This document shows, one piece after another, positions 31,210 through 39,030 of a DNA stretch of 56,558 bases. The position numbers were made by a program, and so were the translations under genes. The first letter of the stretch is position 1; every line of letters starts with the position of its first letter. Source of the stretch: Clostridia bacterium (GTDB lineage Bacteria > Bacillota > Clostridia > Christensenellales > Aristaeellaceae); contig JAGBEX010000011.1 in the NCBI GenBank assembly GCA_017936765.1, positions 1-56,558 of the forward strand, given 5' to 3'. Below the pieces are notes generated by a model. It had not been told where the DNA came from. It saw only the letters and a program-made list of their open reading frames with translations, and did no database searches.

Positions 31210-32334
31210 ATGGTGCAGAAGGTTCTCCGTGGCCGTGGCAAGCTGGCCAAGGTCGCGGATTTGATGGATAAGCTGAATATGAAAAAGCCCCTCCTGGTCT
31301 GCGGCGACCACCTGGCGGGCGTGTTTGCCGAAAAGGCAGCGGGCGTGGACTTTGTGCAGTTCAAGGGCTACCACCCCAACCCGGATTATGCCGATTGCGC
31401 CGCCGGTGCCGCCATGTATCGCGAAAACGGCTGCGATGGCCTGATCTCCCTGGGCGGCGGCAGCGCCATGGACACGGCCAAGGCCATCAAGGCCATGCTG
31501 ATCGCCGAGGATGCCGATAAGGCGCTGCACAGCATCCTGCCGGATGAAGCCGTGCTGCCCCACATCGCCATTCCCGGCACCGCCGGAACCGGTGCGGAGG
31601 CCACGCAGATCGCCGTGGTGTATGTGGACGACCAGAAGGTGTCCATCAGCCACCCGGTGCTGCTGCCGGAGGGCGTGGTGCTGGATGCTGCCCTGCTGGA
31701 CAGCCTGCCGGAATATCACAAAAAAGCCTGCGCGCTGGATGCCCTGTGCCAGGGTATTGAGTCCTACTGGGCAAAGACTGCCACCGAGGAAAGCCGCGTC
31801 CATGCCTACCTGGCCATCATTGGCGTGCTGGACAATATCCGCGGCTACCTGGCCGGGGACGCCCATGCGGCCGACGCCATGCTGGAGGCAGCCTACCGCA
31901 GCGGCCGGGCGATCCAGATCAGCCGCACCACCGCCGCCCATGCCATGAGCTACCAGATCACCAAGAAGCTGGGCCTGGCCCACGGCCACGCCTGTATGCT
32001 GACGCTGCCCGTATTGTGGGATGCCATGATCAACTGCGAGGATGCTCTGCCTGCGCTGATGGACTTGGCCGCCAAGATGCGCCTGGGCAGCGAATACATG
32101 GGTTCCCGCCTGCTGGCCGGACTGCTCATCGACCTGGGCATGGAGCCGGGAAGTATGCCCGACGAGGCCACCCTGGACGCCCTGGCCGACTCGGTGAATA
32201 TTCCCCGTTTGAGCAACCACCCCATGCCCCTGACCCGGGACGAGCTGAAGGGCATCTACCGCCGTGCCTTTACCCGCCGCGCCGGGGCTGACCGCCAGGT
32301 GTGCATCGACCTGTGGAAATACTATGGACAGTAA
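31210..32334 (+). CDS. Iron-containing alcohol dehydrogenase (phosphonoacetaldehyde-reductase-like)
   Basis: This 374-residue group III alcohol dehydrogenase reduces an aldehyde with NAD(P)H. ATG 31210 follows GAGGTG at good spacing; a GTG nine nt earlier is less likely. The nucleotide-binding site is ISLGGGSAMDTAKAIKAM, and the AIPGTAGTGAEATQIAVV segment is typical. Metal ligands are the Asp in LDALCQGIESYWA and two His in TTAAHAMSYQITKKLGLAHG. The usual first His (DALxHAxE) is Gln, a variant I associate with phosphonoacetaldehyde reductases, though no phosphonate genes are nearby. Its last 11 nt overlap the YdcF-like gene. Confidence 0.9.
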   Translation: MVQKVLRGRGKLAKVADLMDKLNMKKPLLVCGDHLAGVFAEKAAGVDFVQFKGYHPNPDYADCAAGAAMYRENGCDGLISLGGGSAMDTAKAIKAMLIAEDADKALHSILPDEAVLPHIAIPGTAGTGAEATQIAVVYVDDQKVSISHPVLLPEGVVLDAALLDSLPEYHKKACALDALCQGIESYWAKTATEESRVHAYLAIIGVLDNIRGYLAGDAHAADAMLEAAYRSGRAIQISRTTAAHAMSYQITKKLGLAHGHACMLTLPVLWDAMINCEDALPALMDLAAKMRLGSEYMGSRLLAGLLIDLGMEPGSMPDEATLDALADSVNIPRLSNHPMPLTRDELKGIYRRAFTRRAGADRQVCIDLWKYYGQ

Positions 32335-32950
32335 GCTGACCCTGGGCGCAGAGACCTTTGTCCGCGCAGTGACGGAGTTCATTTTTGTGGAGGACGCGCC
32401 CCAAAAGAGCGACGTGATTTTCATTCCCGGTGCCAGTCACCCGGAACACGCGCTGCGGGCGGCGGAGCTGTATCACCAGGGCATGGCGGACTACGTGCTG
32501 CCCTCCGGCCGCTACTCCACGCTGCTGGGGCATTTCAAGGGCGTGCCGGAAGCCTTCCGGCAGGACTACCCCGATGACTACGAAACCGAGTGGGCCTACC
32601 TGCGCACCGTGCTGATGAAGGCCGGGGTGCCGGACAGCGCCATCCTGCGGGAGGATCAGGCTACCTACACCTGGGAGAACGCCCAGTTTTCCCGCCGCGT
32701 GTGCGACAGCCTGGGCATACAGGTGCAGCAGGCCATTCTGTGCTGCCGCGCCTTTCATGCCCGCCGGGCGCTGATGTACTACCACGCCGCCTTCCCCGAC
32801 ACCAACATCCTTGTTTGCCCTGCCAGCGTTCCCGGCGAAAGCCGCAACGACTGGTTCACCAATGCAAAAGGCCGCCGCCGTGTGATGGGGGAGGTCAATC
32901 GGCTGGGTGGACAGGTGGGTGAGGTGTTTGAGATGATGCTGGGAAAATGA
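32324..32950 (+). CDS. YdcF family protein (DUF218)
   Basis: This 208-residue protein starts MDSKLTLGAETFVRAVTEFI at ATG 32324, inside the end of the dehydrogenase gene. The DUF218 pattern is present: SDVIFIPGASHPEHALRAAE, YHQGMADYVLPSGRY, then a glutamate-rich segment with PDSAILREDQATYTWENAQF (the conserved T..N) and ILCCRAFHARRALMYYHAAF (the family's conserved F-H-xRR). No membrane helix is evident, so this one is cytoplasmic, unlike SanA/YdcF anchored forms. Function is unknown, possibly SAM- or nucleotide-sugar-related. The TGA stop is the first unit of the TGAATAA repeat of locus H. Confidence 0.9.
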   Translation: MDSKLTLGAETFVRAVTEFIFVEDAPQKSDVIFIPGASHPEHALRAAELYHQGMADYVLPSGRYSTLLGHFKGVPEAFRQDYPDDYETEWAYLRTVLMKAGVPDSAILREDQATYTWENAQFSRRVCDSLGIQVQQAILCCRAFHARRALMYYHAAFPDTNILVCPASVPGESRNDWFTNAKGRRRVMGEVNRLGGQVGEVFEMMLGK

Positions 32951-33182
32951 ATAATGAATAATGAATGATGAATAATGAATAATTCGGAATTCGGAATGCG
33001 GCATTCGGAATTGTAACATGCTCCGCGTCGCGGTGCGCCCGTTGCGCACCGTGACCCCTGCATGGCAGGGGACGCGCAGGGCATCCCCGAATGGGATTCT
33101 TAAGGGATGAAATCCCTTAAGCGGGATTCTCAAGGGCAGAGCCCTTGAGCGGTGGAGTCCAGAGGAGGCAGAGCCTCCTCTG
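32948..33182. repeat. Modular repeat cluster with both tandem types (locus H)
   Basis: A TGAATAA-type tandem (32948-32983) leads into a GGAATTC/GGAATGC tandem (32984-33013). These are followed by GGTGCGC-ccgtt-GCGCACC (about 33031-33049), ATCCC/GGGAT (about 33083-33097), CTTAAGGGAT/ATCCCTTAAG (about 33099-33121), CTCAAGGGC-aga-GCCCTTGAG (about 33129-33149) and CCAGAGGAGGC-aga-GCCTCCTCTGG (about 33158-33182). This is the most complete copy in the window. Confidence 0.9.
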
Positions 33183-33231
33183 GGAAGAATTGTTTGAGTT
33201 GATACGTTATAGGTGGTGAAAGAGGATGACG

Positions 33232-34005
33232 ATGCATGAGGGGCATCGGAAGCGGATGCGGGAGCGGTTCAGGAAAGAGGGATTGGACGGCTTTGCGGAT
33301 CACGAGGTGCTGGAGCTGCTACTGTTTTACGGCAGGGCGCGGGGTGATGTGAACCCTTTGGCACACACGCTGATGGACACCTTCGGCTCGCTGCAGGGCG
33401 TATTGGAGGCCAAGCCGGATCAGCTGATGGCTGTGCCGGGCGTGGGGGAGGAGACCGCCACGCTGCTGTCCTTCGTGCTGCCCATGTTCCGGCGCTACAC
33501 CGCCTGCCTGTGCAGGGATCGCAAGCGTTTGGACACCCGCGAGGCGGCCAAGCAATTCTGCAAATCGCTTCTGTCCGGCTGGCGCACCGAGCGGCTCTAC
33601 GTGATCTGCCTGGATGCGGACAACCAGCTGCTGGGGCATCGCCTGATCGCCGAGGGAACCACCGGCGGGGTGCCGGTGCAGCCGCGGCTGGTGGTGGAAA
33701 CAGCGCTGAACCTCAATGCCCGCGGAGTCGTTCTCTGTCACAATCATCCGGGCGGGACGGACTGGCCGTCGGTGGAGGATATCGCGTCCACCGAGCAGAT
33801 CTGGCTGCTGCTGAAGGGGCTGGAGATCGACTTACTGGATCACATCATCGTGGCTGGCGAGAAGACCTACAGCATGAACGAAAACGGTGACCTGCAACGT
33901 GGGTTTGCACCCCGCGAGGTGCAGCTCGCCGCGGCGGACAGCGGTGGTCAGGTGCTGGGAAAAAAGTCCGGCAGATCCCGCACGAAGGGAAAGGGAACGA
34001 CATAA
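33232..34005 (+). CDS. radC: DNA repair protein RadC homologue (JAB1/MPN domain)
   Basis: This 257-residue protein starts MHEGHRKRMRERFRKEGLDG at ATG 33232, six nt after AAGAGG; an ATG six bases earlier is too close to that site. An N-terminal UPF0758 region with helix-hairpin-helix VPGVGEETATLL (about 66-77) is followed by the JAMM metallo-hydrolase fold: HRLIAEGTTGGVPVQPRLVV, then LCHNHPGGTDWPSVEDIAST with the two His and Asp, and LLDHIIVAGEKTYSM. Despite its name, RadC's repair role is doubtful; the metal site is intact. A charged tail ends the protein. It lies one nt before the next gene. Confidence 0.95.
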   Translation: MHEGHRKRMRERFRKEGLDGFADHEVLELLLFYGRARGDVNPLAHTLMDTFGSLQGVLEAKPDQLMAVPGVGEETATLLSFVLPMFRRYTACLCRDRKRLDTREAAKQFCKSLLSGWRTERLYVICLDADNQLLGHRLIAEGTTGGVPVQPRLVVETALNLNARGVVLCHNHPGGTDWPSVEDIASTEQIWLLLKGLEIDLLDHIIVAGEKTYSMNENGDLQRGFAPREVQLAAADSGGQVLGKKSGRSRTKGKGTT

Positions 34006-34006
34006 G

Positions 34007-34621
34007 ATGAAGAAAATTCCTGGAGGAGGACGTCGCGTATTGATGCTCCTGCTGATCGCTGTGCTGGTGGCCATCCTGGCCTATCTGGGCGTGGTGGGTA
34101 TGCTGGTGTGGAAGGTGAACCACCCGCCTGTTGCCGAGAACTACGACGCCATTGTTGTGCTGGGCGCTCAGGTGAAGGCCGATGGCTCCCTGTCGCTGCA
34201 GCTGAAGTGGCGGCTGGATGCGGCCTATGAAGCCTGGCAGAAGGAGAATTGCCTCATCGTGACCTGCGGCGCCCAGGGCAGCAACGAGCCTGCCCCCGAG
34301 GCGCTGGTGATGCGGGACTACCTGGTGGGGCTGGGGGTGCCGGGGGAGATGATCCTCTCCGACGAAAGCTCCTTCAACACCCGGCAGAATATCCGCCACG
34401 CGGCGGAGCTGCTGAAGCCCCACAATGCACAAACGGTGCTGATCGTCACCAGCGACTACCACCTGCCACGCGCCATGGCCCTGGCGCAGGATGAAGGCCT
34501 CGCCGCCACCGGCCTGGGGGCGGAAACGCTGCCCATCTATTGGCCGAAGAACTATGGCCGGGAGGGTCTGGCCTGGATCAAATACTGGATGCAGAAGTAC
34601 CTGCACCTGCCCTTGGAGTGA
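34007..34621 (+). CDS. Membrane-anchored YdcF/SanA-like protein (DUF218)
   Basis: This 204-residue protein starts MKKIPGGGRRVLMLLLIAVL at ATG 34007 after AAGGGAACGACATAAG. One N-terminal helix (about residues 11-35) anchors it. The outer domain shows DUF218: YDAIVVLGAQVKADGSLSLQ, CLIVTCGAQGSNEPAPEALV, MILSDESSFNTRQNIRHAAE and VLIVTSDYHLPRAMALAQDE with the conserved SDYHLPRA. SanA-type proteins affect cell-envelope integrity. It is the second DUF218 gene within 2 kb, on the other side of radC, and lies 4 nt before rsmG. Confidence 0.92.
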   Translation: MKKIPGGGRRVLMLLLIAVLVAILAYLGVVGMLVWKVNHPPVAENYDAIVVLGAQVKADGSLSLQLKWRLDAAYEAWQKENCLIVTCGAQGSNEPAPEALVMRDYLVGLGVPGEMILSDESSFNTRQNIRHAAELLKPHNAQTVLIVTSDYHLPRAMALAQDEGLAATGLGAETLPIYWPKNYGREGLAWIKYWMQKYLHLPLE

Positions 34622-34625
34622 CACG

Positions 34626-35357
34626 ATGACCACCAATGAACTATCTGCGCGCCTGGAGCAGTGCGGCATCCCCTTTGATGCGGTGCTGCCGGAGAAGCTG
34701 TTGCGCTATCATGCCCTGCTGATGGACTGGAACACCCGCATGGATCTCACCGCCGTGACGGTGGAGGACGAGATGATCGACCGCCACTATGTGGACAGCC
34801 TGATGGCCTTGAAGGAGCCAGGGCTGATCCCGGCCAAGGGGCGGCTGATCGACGTGGGTACGGGAGCCGGGTTCCCCGGCCTGCCCCTGGCGCTGGCCTG
34901 TCCTGACTTGCAGGTGACGCTGATGGATGCCCAGCAGAAGCGGCTGACCTTTCTGCAGGCGGTGATCGACGACCTGGGCGTTGAGAACGTGACGCTGGTG
35001 CATCGCCGTGCCGAGGATGGCGCCAAGGATGCTGCCCTGCGGGAACAGTTCGACGTGGCGGTTGCCCGCGCGGTGGCACCCCTGGCGGTACTGGCGGAAT
35101 ATCTGCTGCCCTATGTGAAGGTGGGCGGCCAGGCCGTGTGCTGGAAAGGCCCTGCCTTGCAGGAGGAACTGACCCAGGGTCGCCGGGCGGCATTCCTGCT
35201 GGGCGGTCAGGCGGGGGAGGCCATTCCCTGCGCGTTCCCCGGCCGTGAATGGCAGCACCAGCTGCTGCCCATCAAAAAAGTAGCGAAAACCGCTCGACAG
35301 TATCCGCGGAAAGCTGGCACGCCCAGCAAGTCTCCCCTGGGGGCAAACGGCAAATAA
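34626..35357 (+). CDS. rsmG: 16S rRNA (guanine-527-N7) methyltransferase
   Basis: This 243-residue SAM-dependent enzyme methylates G527 of 16S rRNA. It starts MTTNELSARLEQCGIPFDAV. The N-terminal helical segment has WNTRMDLTAV and DRHYVDSLMALKEP. The SAM motif is LIDVGTGAGFPGLPLALACP (about 75-94), followed by LMDAQQKRLTFLQAVIDDLG and VHRRAEDGAKD. VAVARAVAPLAVLAEYLLPY and GGQAVCWKGP complete the fold. It sits directly before a Noc/ParB-like gene, the usual gidB-noc order near the replication origin. The last 25 residues are basic and variable. Confidence 0.97.
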   Translation: MTTNELSARLEQCGIPFDAVLPEKLLRYHALLMDWNTRMDLTAVTVEDEMIDRHYVDSLMALKEPGLIPAKGRLIDVGTGAGFPGLPLALACPDLQVTLMDAQQKRLTFLQAVIDDLGVENVTLVHRRAEDGAKDAALREQFDVAVARAVAPLAVLAEYLLPYVKVGGQAVCWKGPALQEELTQGRRAAFLLGGQAGEAIPCAFPGREWQHQLLPIKKVAKTARQYPRKAGTPSKSPLGANGK

Positions 35358-35380
35358 CGCCCCGATGCGACGAAAACCAA

Positions 35381-35446
35381 GCAAAATCACCCTGCTGGAT
35401 GGGGGAATCGTGACGAACGATTCCTGGATAAGCCAGCAGGGTTTTG
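35381..35446 (+). terminator. Branched terminator after rsmG
   Basis: CCCTGCTGG (35390-35398) pairs with CCAGCAGGG (about 35433-35441), enclosing an inner hairpin GGAATCGT/ACGATTCC, and is followed by TTTTGC. It would end the radC-ydcF-rsmG transcript before the ParB-like gene. Confidence 0.75.
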
Positions 35447-35487
35447 CATTTGGAAAAACGAAAAGCAGGGGAAGGAGGGGAAGCACG

Positions 35488-36318
35488 ATGAGGAACGGCT
35501 TGAATCATGCAATGGGCGGGCAGGTGTGCTGGCTGCCCATGGAGAGGATCTCCCCGCGGCCATCCGTGGGGCTGGAACCCACGGACGGTACCACGCTGAT
35601 GGAGCTGGTGGATTCCATCCGCATGCATGGCCTGGTGCAGCCCATCACCGTGCAGGCCACCCGCAGCGGACGGTATGTGATCGTGTCCGGCAATCGGCGG
35701 TTCATGGCCTGCCGCATGGCGGGGCTGTCCCACATCGATGCGGTGGTGCTGGAGGGCGTGGCGCCCGACCTGGAGGCACAGCCCCTGCTGGAGAGCATCC
35801 TTTCCGGAAACCTGCATTACCTGGAGGAAGCCGATGCCATGAAGCGCCTGCTGGAGCGCCATGGCTTCACAAGGGACGAGCTGGCGCGGAGCCTGGGCTG
35901 CACCGCTGCCAGCGTGGCGCAGCGCATTCGTCTGGCAGAGCTGGACGGCGAATTGCAGGCCTTCCTGCTGGAGCAGGGCCTGCCGGAGCGCTATGCCCAT
36001 GCCCTGGCAAAGCTGCCCGACCGCCGCGCCCGCATGATCATCGCCCGGCAGGCGGTGCGGGAAAAGCTGTGCGTGCGGGATGTGGAGCTGCTGGTGACCA
36101 GCGCCCAGTCTCGCCTGCCGGTGCCGCCGCTGCCGGTGGGGCGCACCATCACCCTGGTGCGGGATCACCGGCTGTATCTCAACGCCATCCGCAGCATTGT
36201 GGCGCAGATGCAGGAAGCGGGTATCGAGGCCACCACGGCCGAGCGCACCCTGGACGGCAGCGTGGAGGTGGTGCTGCACCTGCCCACCCGGCGCAGACGG
36301 GCGCGGAAGGACTCGTGA
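35488..36318 (+). CDS. ParB/Noc-like DNA-binding protein
   Basis: This 276-residue protein starts MRNGLNHAMGGQVCWLPMER at ATG 35488 after GGAAGGAGGGGAAGCACG. The ParB N-terminal domain has LVDSIRMHGLVQPITVQATR (box I) and box II GNRRFMACRMAG, in which the usual Glu of GERR is Asn, a change expected to affect CTP binding or switching. The central HTH has FTRDELARSLGCTAASVAQR. Position after rsmG is that of Noc (nucleoid occlusion) in Bacillus. A small C-terminal domain follows. The typical parA-parB pair is a further 6-8 kb away, so this is a paralogue. I infer a Noc-like role. Confidence 0.87.
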   Translation: MRNGLNHAMGGQVCWLPMERISPRPSVGLEPTDGTTLMELVDSIRMHGLVQPITVQATRSGRYVIVSGNRRFMACRMAGLSHIDAVVLEGVAPDLEAQPLLESILSGNLHYLEEADAMKRLLERHGFTRDELARSLGCTAASVAQRIRLAELDGELQAFLLEQGLPERYAHALAKLPDRRARMIIARQAVREKLCVRDVELLVTSAQSRLPVPPLPVGRTITLVRDHRLYLNAIRSIVAQMQEAGIEATTAERTLDGSVEVVLHLPTRRRRARKDS

Positions 36319-36370
36319 AGGGAAGAAAACCGCTTTACGCTTTTTTTGAAGAAAAAATGAAAAATAGGGG

Positions 36371-36399
36371 TTGACAAACGAGTTGCGTTGAGGTATTAT
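36371..36399 (+). promoter_or_regulatory. Sigma-A promoter of the tRNA operon
   Basis: TTGACA (36371-36376), 17 nt, TATTAT (36394-36399), about 60 nt before the first tRNA. Confidence 0.88.
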
Positions 36400-36458
36400 A
36401 AACAAGTCGCCGCAGTAACCGCAAGGTTGCAAAGTCAAGCCACTTGGCTATGGCGCAC

Positions 36459-36531
36459 GGGAGCATAGCTCAGCTGGGAGAGCATCTGCCTTACAAGCAG
36501 AGGGTCACAGGTTCGAGCCCTGTTGTTCCCA
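36459..36531 (+). tRNA. tRNA-Val (anticodon TAC)
   Basis: Acceptor GGGAGCA pairs with TGTTCCC. The anticodon loop is CTTACAA, anticodon TAC. The T-loop is TTCGAGC. The 3' CCA is not encoded, so it must be added afterwards. It is the first of five tRNAs in one transcript. Confidence 0.95.
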
Positions 36532-36542
36532 CTCACAAATAT

Positions 36543-36619
36543 GGCCCGGTAGCTCAGTTGGTTAGAGCGCCAGCCTGTCACGTTGGAGGTCGAGGGTTCG
36601 AGCCCCTTCCGGGTCGCCA
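36543..36619 (+). tRNA. tRNA-Asp (anticodon GTC)
   Basis: Acceptor GGCCCGG pairs with CCGGGTC, discriminator G, and the CCA is encoded. The anticodon loop is CTGTCAC. D-loop and TTCGAGC T-loop are normal. Confidence 0.95.
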
Positions 36620-36627
36620 TCATATTT

Positions 36628-36703
36628 GCCTTGGTAGCTCAGTCGGTAGAGCAGCAGACTGAAAATCTGCGTGTCGGTGGTTCGATTCCGCCCCAAGGCA
36701 CCA
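36628..36703 (+). tRNA. tRNA-Phe (anticodon GAA)
   Basis: Acceptor GCCTTGG pairs with CCAAGGC, discriminator A, encoded CCA. The anticodon loop is CTGAAAA, anticodon GAA. Confidence 0.95.
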
Positions 36704-36708
36704 TGTGT

Positions 36709-36783
36709 GCGGTAGTAGCTCAGTGGTAGAGTGCCACCTTGCCAAGGTGGATGTCGCGGGTCCGAATCCCGTCTACCGCTCCA
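36709..36783 (+). tRNA. tRNA-Gly (anticodon GCC)
   Basis: Acceptor GCGGTAG pairs with CTACCGC, discriminator T, encoded CCA. The anticodon loop is TTGCCAA, anticodon GCC. Confidence 0.95.
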
Positions 36784-36790
36784 CACATCC

Positions 36791-36863
36791 GGTGCCATAG
36801 CCAAGTGGTAAGGCGAAGGTCTGCAAAACCTTTATTCCCCCGGTTCGAATCCGGGTGGCACCT
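36791..36863 (+). tRNA. tRNA-Cys (anticodon GCA)
   Basis: Acceptor GGTGCCA pairs with TGGCACC, with the discriminator U typical of tRNA-Cys. The anticodon loop is CTGCAAA, anticodon GCA. The CCA is not encoded. Confidence 0.95.
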
Positions 36864-36871
36864 CACGATCT

Positions 36872-36903
36872 ACACGGAAATCCGAAAGGGTTTCCGTGTT
36901 TTT
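36872..36903 (+). terminator. Terminator of the tRNA operon
   Basis: ACACGGAAA (36872-36880) pairs with TTTCCGTGT (36891-36899), followed by a T run. Confidence 0.92.
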
Positions 36904-36928
36904 CGTTGTCTGGGAAGGGGAGTTCGCC

Positions 36929-36957
36929 TTGCCAGACATGGGAAGCCATGGTATACT
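36929..36957 (+). promoter_or_regulatory. Sigma-A promoter of the MFS transporter gene
   Basis: TTGCCA (36929-36934), 17 nt, TATACT (36952-36957). Confidence 0.82.
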
Positions 36958-36998
36958 GGGAAAAGGGAATGTTTGGCCTTATACAAAGGAGGATCACC

Positions 36999-38210
36999 AT
37001 GTTTTCGTTTATCAAGAAGCTTGACCGACATGACAAGCAGGCGCTGTTTACCTGCTTTTTTGCCTTTTTCTGCAATGGTACCCTGGCGCTGATGATGGGC
37101 AGCGTGATGCCCGACCTGAAGGCGGCCTACAACCTTTCGGACACCACCAGCGGCGTGTTCATTTCCGCCCATTCGGCGGGCAACCTGATCGCCGGGCTGG
37201 TCAGCGGCCTGGTGCCCCTGTGGCTGGGGCAGAAGCGCTCGATCTTCCTGCTGAGCGGGCTGGCATTCGTTGGCTATCTGATGACGACCATTGCCGGGTG
37301 GCCTGCCTGGCTGTTCCTGGCGTTCCTGCTCATCGGCTTTGGCCGTGGCAGCGTGTCCAACTTTGATAACCGCATGGTCAACCAGCTTTCCGGCGGCAGC
37401 CCTGCGGCCTCCAACCTGCTGCACTCCTGCTTTGCCGTGGGCGCGATCCTCACGCCCCTGATGTTCCTGGTGCTGCGCAACACCTTCTCCTGGCAGGTCG
37501 GCGTGGGCTATGTGATCCTGCTGGGGTGCATCAGCCTGTTCAACATGGCGCGGATGCAGTTGAAGAATGACCGCCCCAGCCCCAAGGACAAGCAGAATTC
37601 CACCCTGGTGTTCCTCAAGAACCCTTCATTTCTGATTCTGGCTGCGATGATGTTCTGCTACCTGTGCTCTGAGTATGCCATCAACGGCTGGCTGGTGACC
37701 TATATCCAGAACAAGGAAAACCTGCTGGCGGATCTGGCTGCTTCTGGCTCCAACGCGGTGAGCTATTCCCAAACCATGGCTTCGCTGCTGTGGGTGGTCA
37801 TGCTGGTCGGCCGCCTGACCTGCGCGATGCTTTCCAGCAAGGTGAGCCAGAAGATCATGATGATGGTCTCCTCCATCGGTGTGGCCATCTTCTATGCGCT
37901 GATGCTCAGCAGCACCACCATGACGATGGTGACGATCTCCGTGGCTGGCCTGGGTCTTTGCATGGCTGGCATCTGCCCCATGATCTACTCCGATGCGGCG
38001 ATCTTCACCAATACCTACCCGCTGGCCACCAGCCTGATCCTGGGCATTGGCTCTGCCGGTGCCATCCTGATGCCCACCATCGTTGGCTCCCTGGCGGAAG
38101 CCTATGGCTTCACCGGCGGCATGAGTGCCATCCTGGTGACCGTGGTGCTGCTGGTGGTCTTCTCTGTGCTGAATGTGGTGGTCAAGACCCGCAAGCCCGT
38201 CATTCAGTAA
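36999..38210 (+). CDS. Major facilitator superfamily transporter
   Basis: This 403-residue carrier has about twelve membrane helices. It starts MFSFIKKLDRHDKQALFTCF at ATG 36999 after AAAGGAGGATCACC. Two six-helix halves are separated by a cytoplasmic loop, KNDRPSPKDKQNSTLVFLKN (near 190-210). The first half has SAHSAGNLIAGLVSGLVPLW (a motif-A-like region is weak) and GFGRGSVSNFDNRMVNQLSG, which resembles sugar/fucose-type MFS carriers. The substrate is not determinable. It is a single-gene unit with promoter and terminator. Confidence 0.9.
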   Translation: MFSFIKKLDRHDKQALFTCFFAFFCNGTLALMMGSVMPDLKAAYNLSDTTSGVFISAHSAGNLIAGLVSGLVPLWLGQKRSIFLLSGLAFVGYLMTTIAGWPAWLFLAFLLIGFGRGSVSNFDNRMVNQLSGGSPAASNLLHSCFAVGAILTPLMFLVLRNTFSWQVGVGYVILLGCISLFNMARMQLKNDRPSPKDKQNSTLVFLKNPSFLILAAMMFCYLCSEYAINGWLVTYIQNKENLLADLAASGSNAVSYSQTMASLLWVVMLVGRLTCAMLSSKVSQKIMMMVSSIGVAIFYALMLSSTTMTMVTISVAGLGLCMAGICPMIYSDAAIFTNTYPLATSLILGIGSAGAILMPTIVGSLAEAYGFTGGMSAILVTVVLLVVFSVLNVVVKTRKPVIQ

Positions 38211-38226
38211 TCAACTGCATCAAAAC

Positions 38227-38262
38227 AGGGCAGACGGTTTCTTTCGAGCCGTCTGCCCTTTG
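38227..38262. terminator. Terminator after the MFS gene
   Basis: AGGGCAGACGG (38227-38237) pairs with CCGTCTGCCCT (about 38249-38259), followed by TT. It lies between convergent genes. Confidence 0.8.
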
Positions 38263-38300
38263 CTGTTCATTTCTCATCTGCCATTTCATGCACAGGCATC

Positions 38301-38834
38301 TCAGCGGCGGTTCCGCGCACGTCCCTTGCGGAGATGCTTTTCCATCATGGCCCACAGCTCATCCGGTGAAGCGTCGCCCTGTCCATCCGGAAGGATAAAT
38401 GCACGCGTGGGCGCAGCATACAGGTAAATGGCGTTCCTGCAGCGGAATGCTGCCGGGATCTTCTGCCATTCAAGATCGACCTGTTCCTCGGGCTTCAGGT
38501 CGTTGCTGATGTGGACGCCGCTGGGACTGAAGCTCAGCGTATAGACCTTGCGGGATAGCTTCAGCTTTTTCGCCTGCCCCTTCACGCCGGAGAGGAACAT
38601 GCCCACATACACCGCAGGCATGCCCAGGCCGATCAGCAGCATCACGGTGCCCAGCAGCCAGTTCTGCTCCTTGCTGGTGGCGGCAAAGCAGATGATGGCG
38701 AAAATCACAAACGCCACGCCGAAAATGGTGGGGCGGATCCATTGCTTTCTCAGGATAAATGTATCAAACAGCGAAAAATCCCGCAGCGTTTTGTAATCCA
38801 TGCGAACCGGCACGATAATGGTTTGATTCTTCAT
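38301..38834 (-). CDS. YcxB-like membrane protein
   Basis: This 177-residue protein starts MKNQTIIVPVRMDYKTLRDF at ATG 38832-38834 after AGAGGTGTTCT; upstream codons in the same frame are not needed. Two helices (about residues 35-55 and 60-82) are followed by a soluble YcxB-like domain: SFSPSGVHISNDLKPEEQVD, LEWQKIPAAFRCRNAIYLYA and AFILPDGQGD, which looks like a PH-type fold. The C-terminus is basic. Family function is unknown. It is convergent with the MFS gene and divergent from the TRAP operon. Confidence 0.85.
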   Translation of the reverse strand: MKNQTIIVPVRMDYKTLRDFSLFDTFILRKQWIRPTIFGVAFVIFAIICFAATSKEQNWLLGTVMLLIGLGMPAVYVGMFLSGVKGQAKKLKLSRKVYTLSFSPSGVHISNDLKPEEQVDLEWQKIPAAFRCRNAIYLYAAPTRAFILPDGQGDASPDELWAMMEKHLRKGRARNRR

Positions 38835-38939
38835 AGAACACCTCTTGCTTCGTGAATAGGCTTCCATTATATTTTGACACAGAACGGCATGAATTGCAAT
38901 CGCTGGCCTCATATTTTTTCGGATATCTGTAAAATATGG

Positions 38940-38968
38940 TGGACAAATTCCCAGAAACGTGGTATTAT
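38940..38968 (+). promoter_or_regulatory. Sigma-A promoter of the TRAP transporter operon
   Basis: TGGACA (38940-38945), 17 nt, TATTAT (38963-38968), about 60 nt before dctP. Confidence 0.8.
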
Positions 38969-39030
38969 GTCTCTAAGAAACCGGTTACATGAAAGACCGG
39001 CACTGACAATTTTACAAGGAGGACGTTTCC

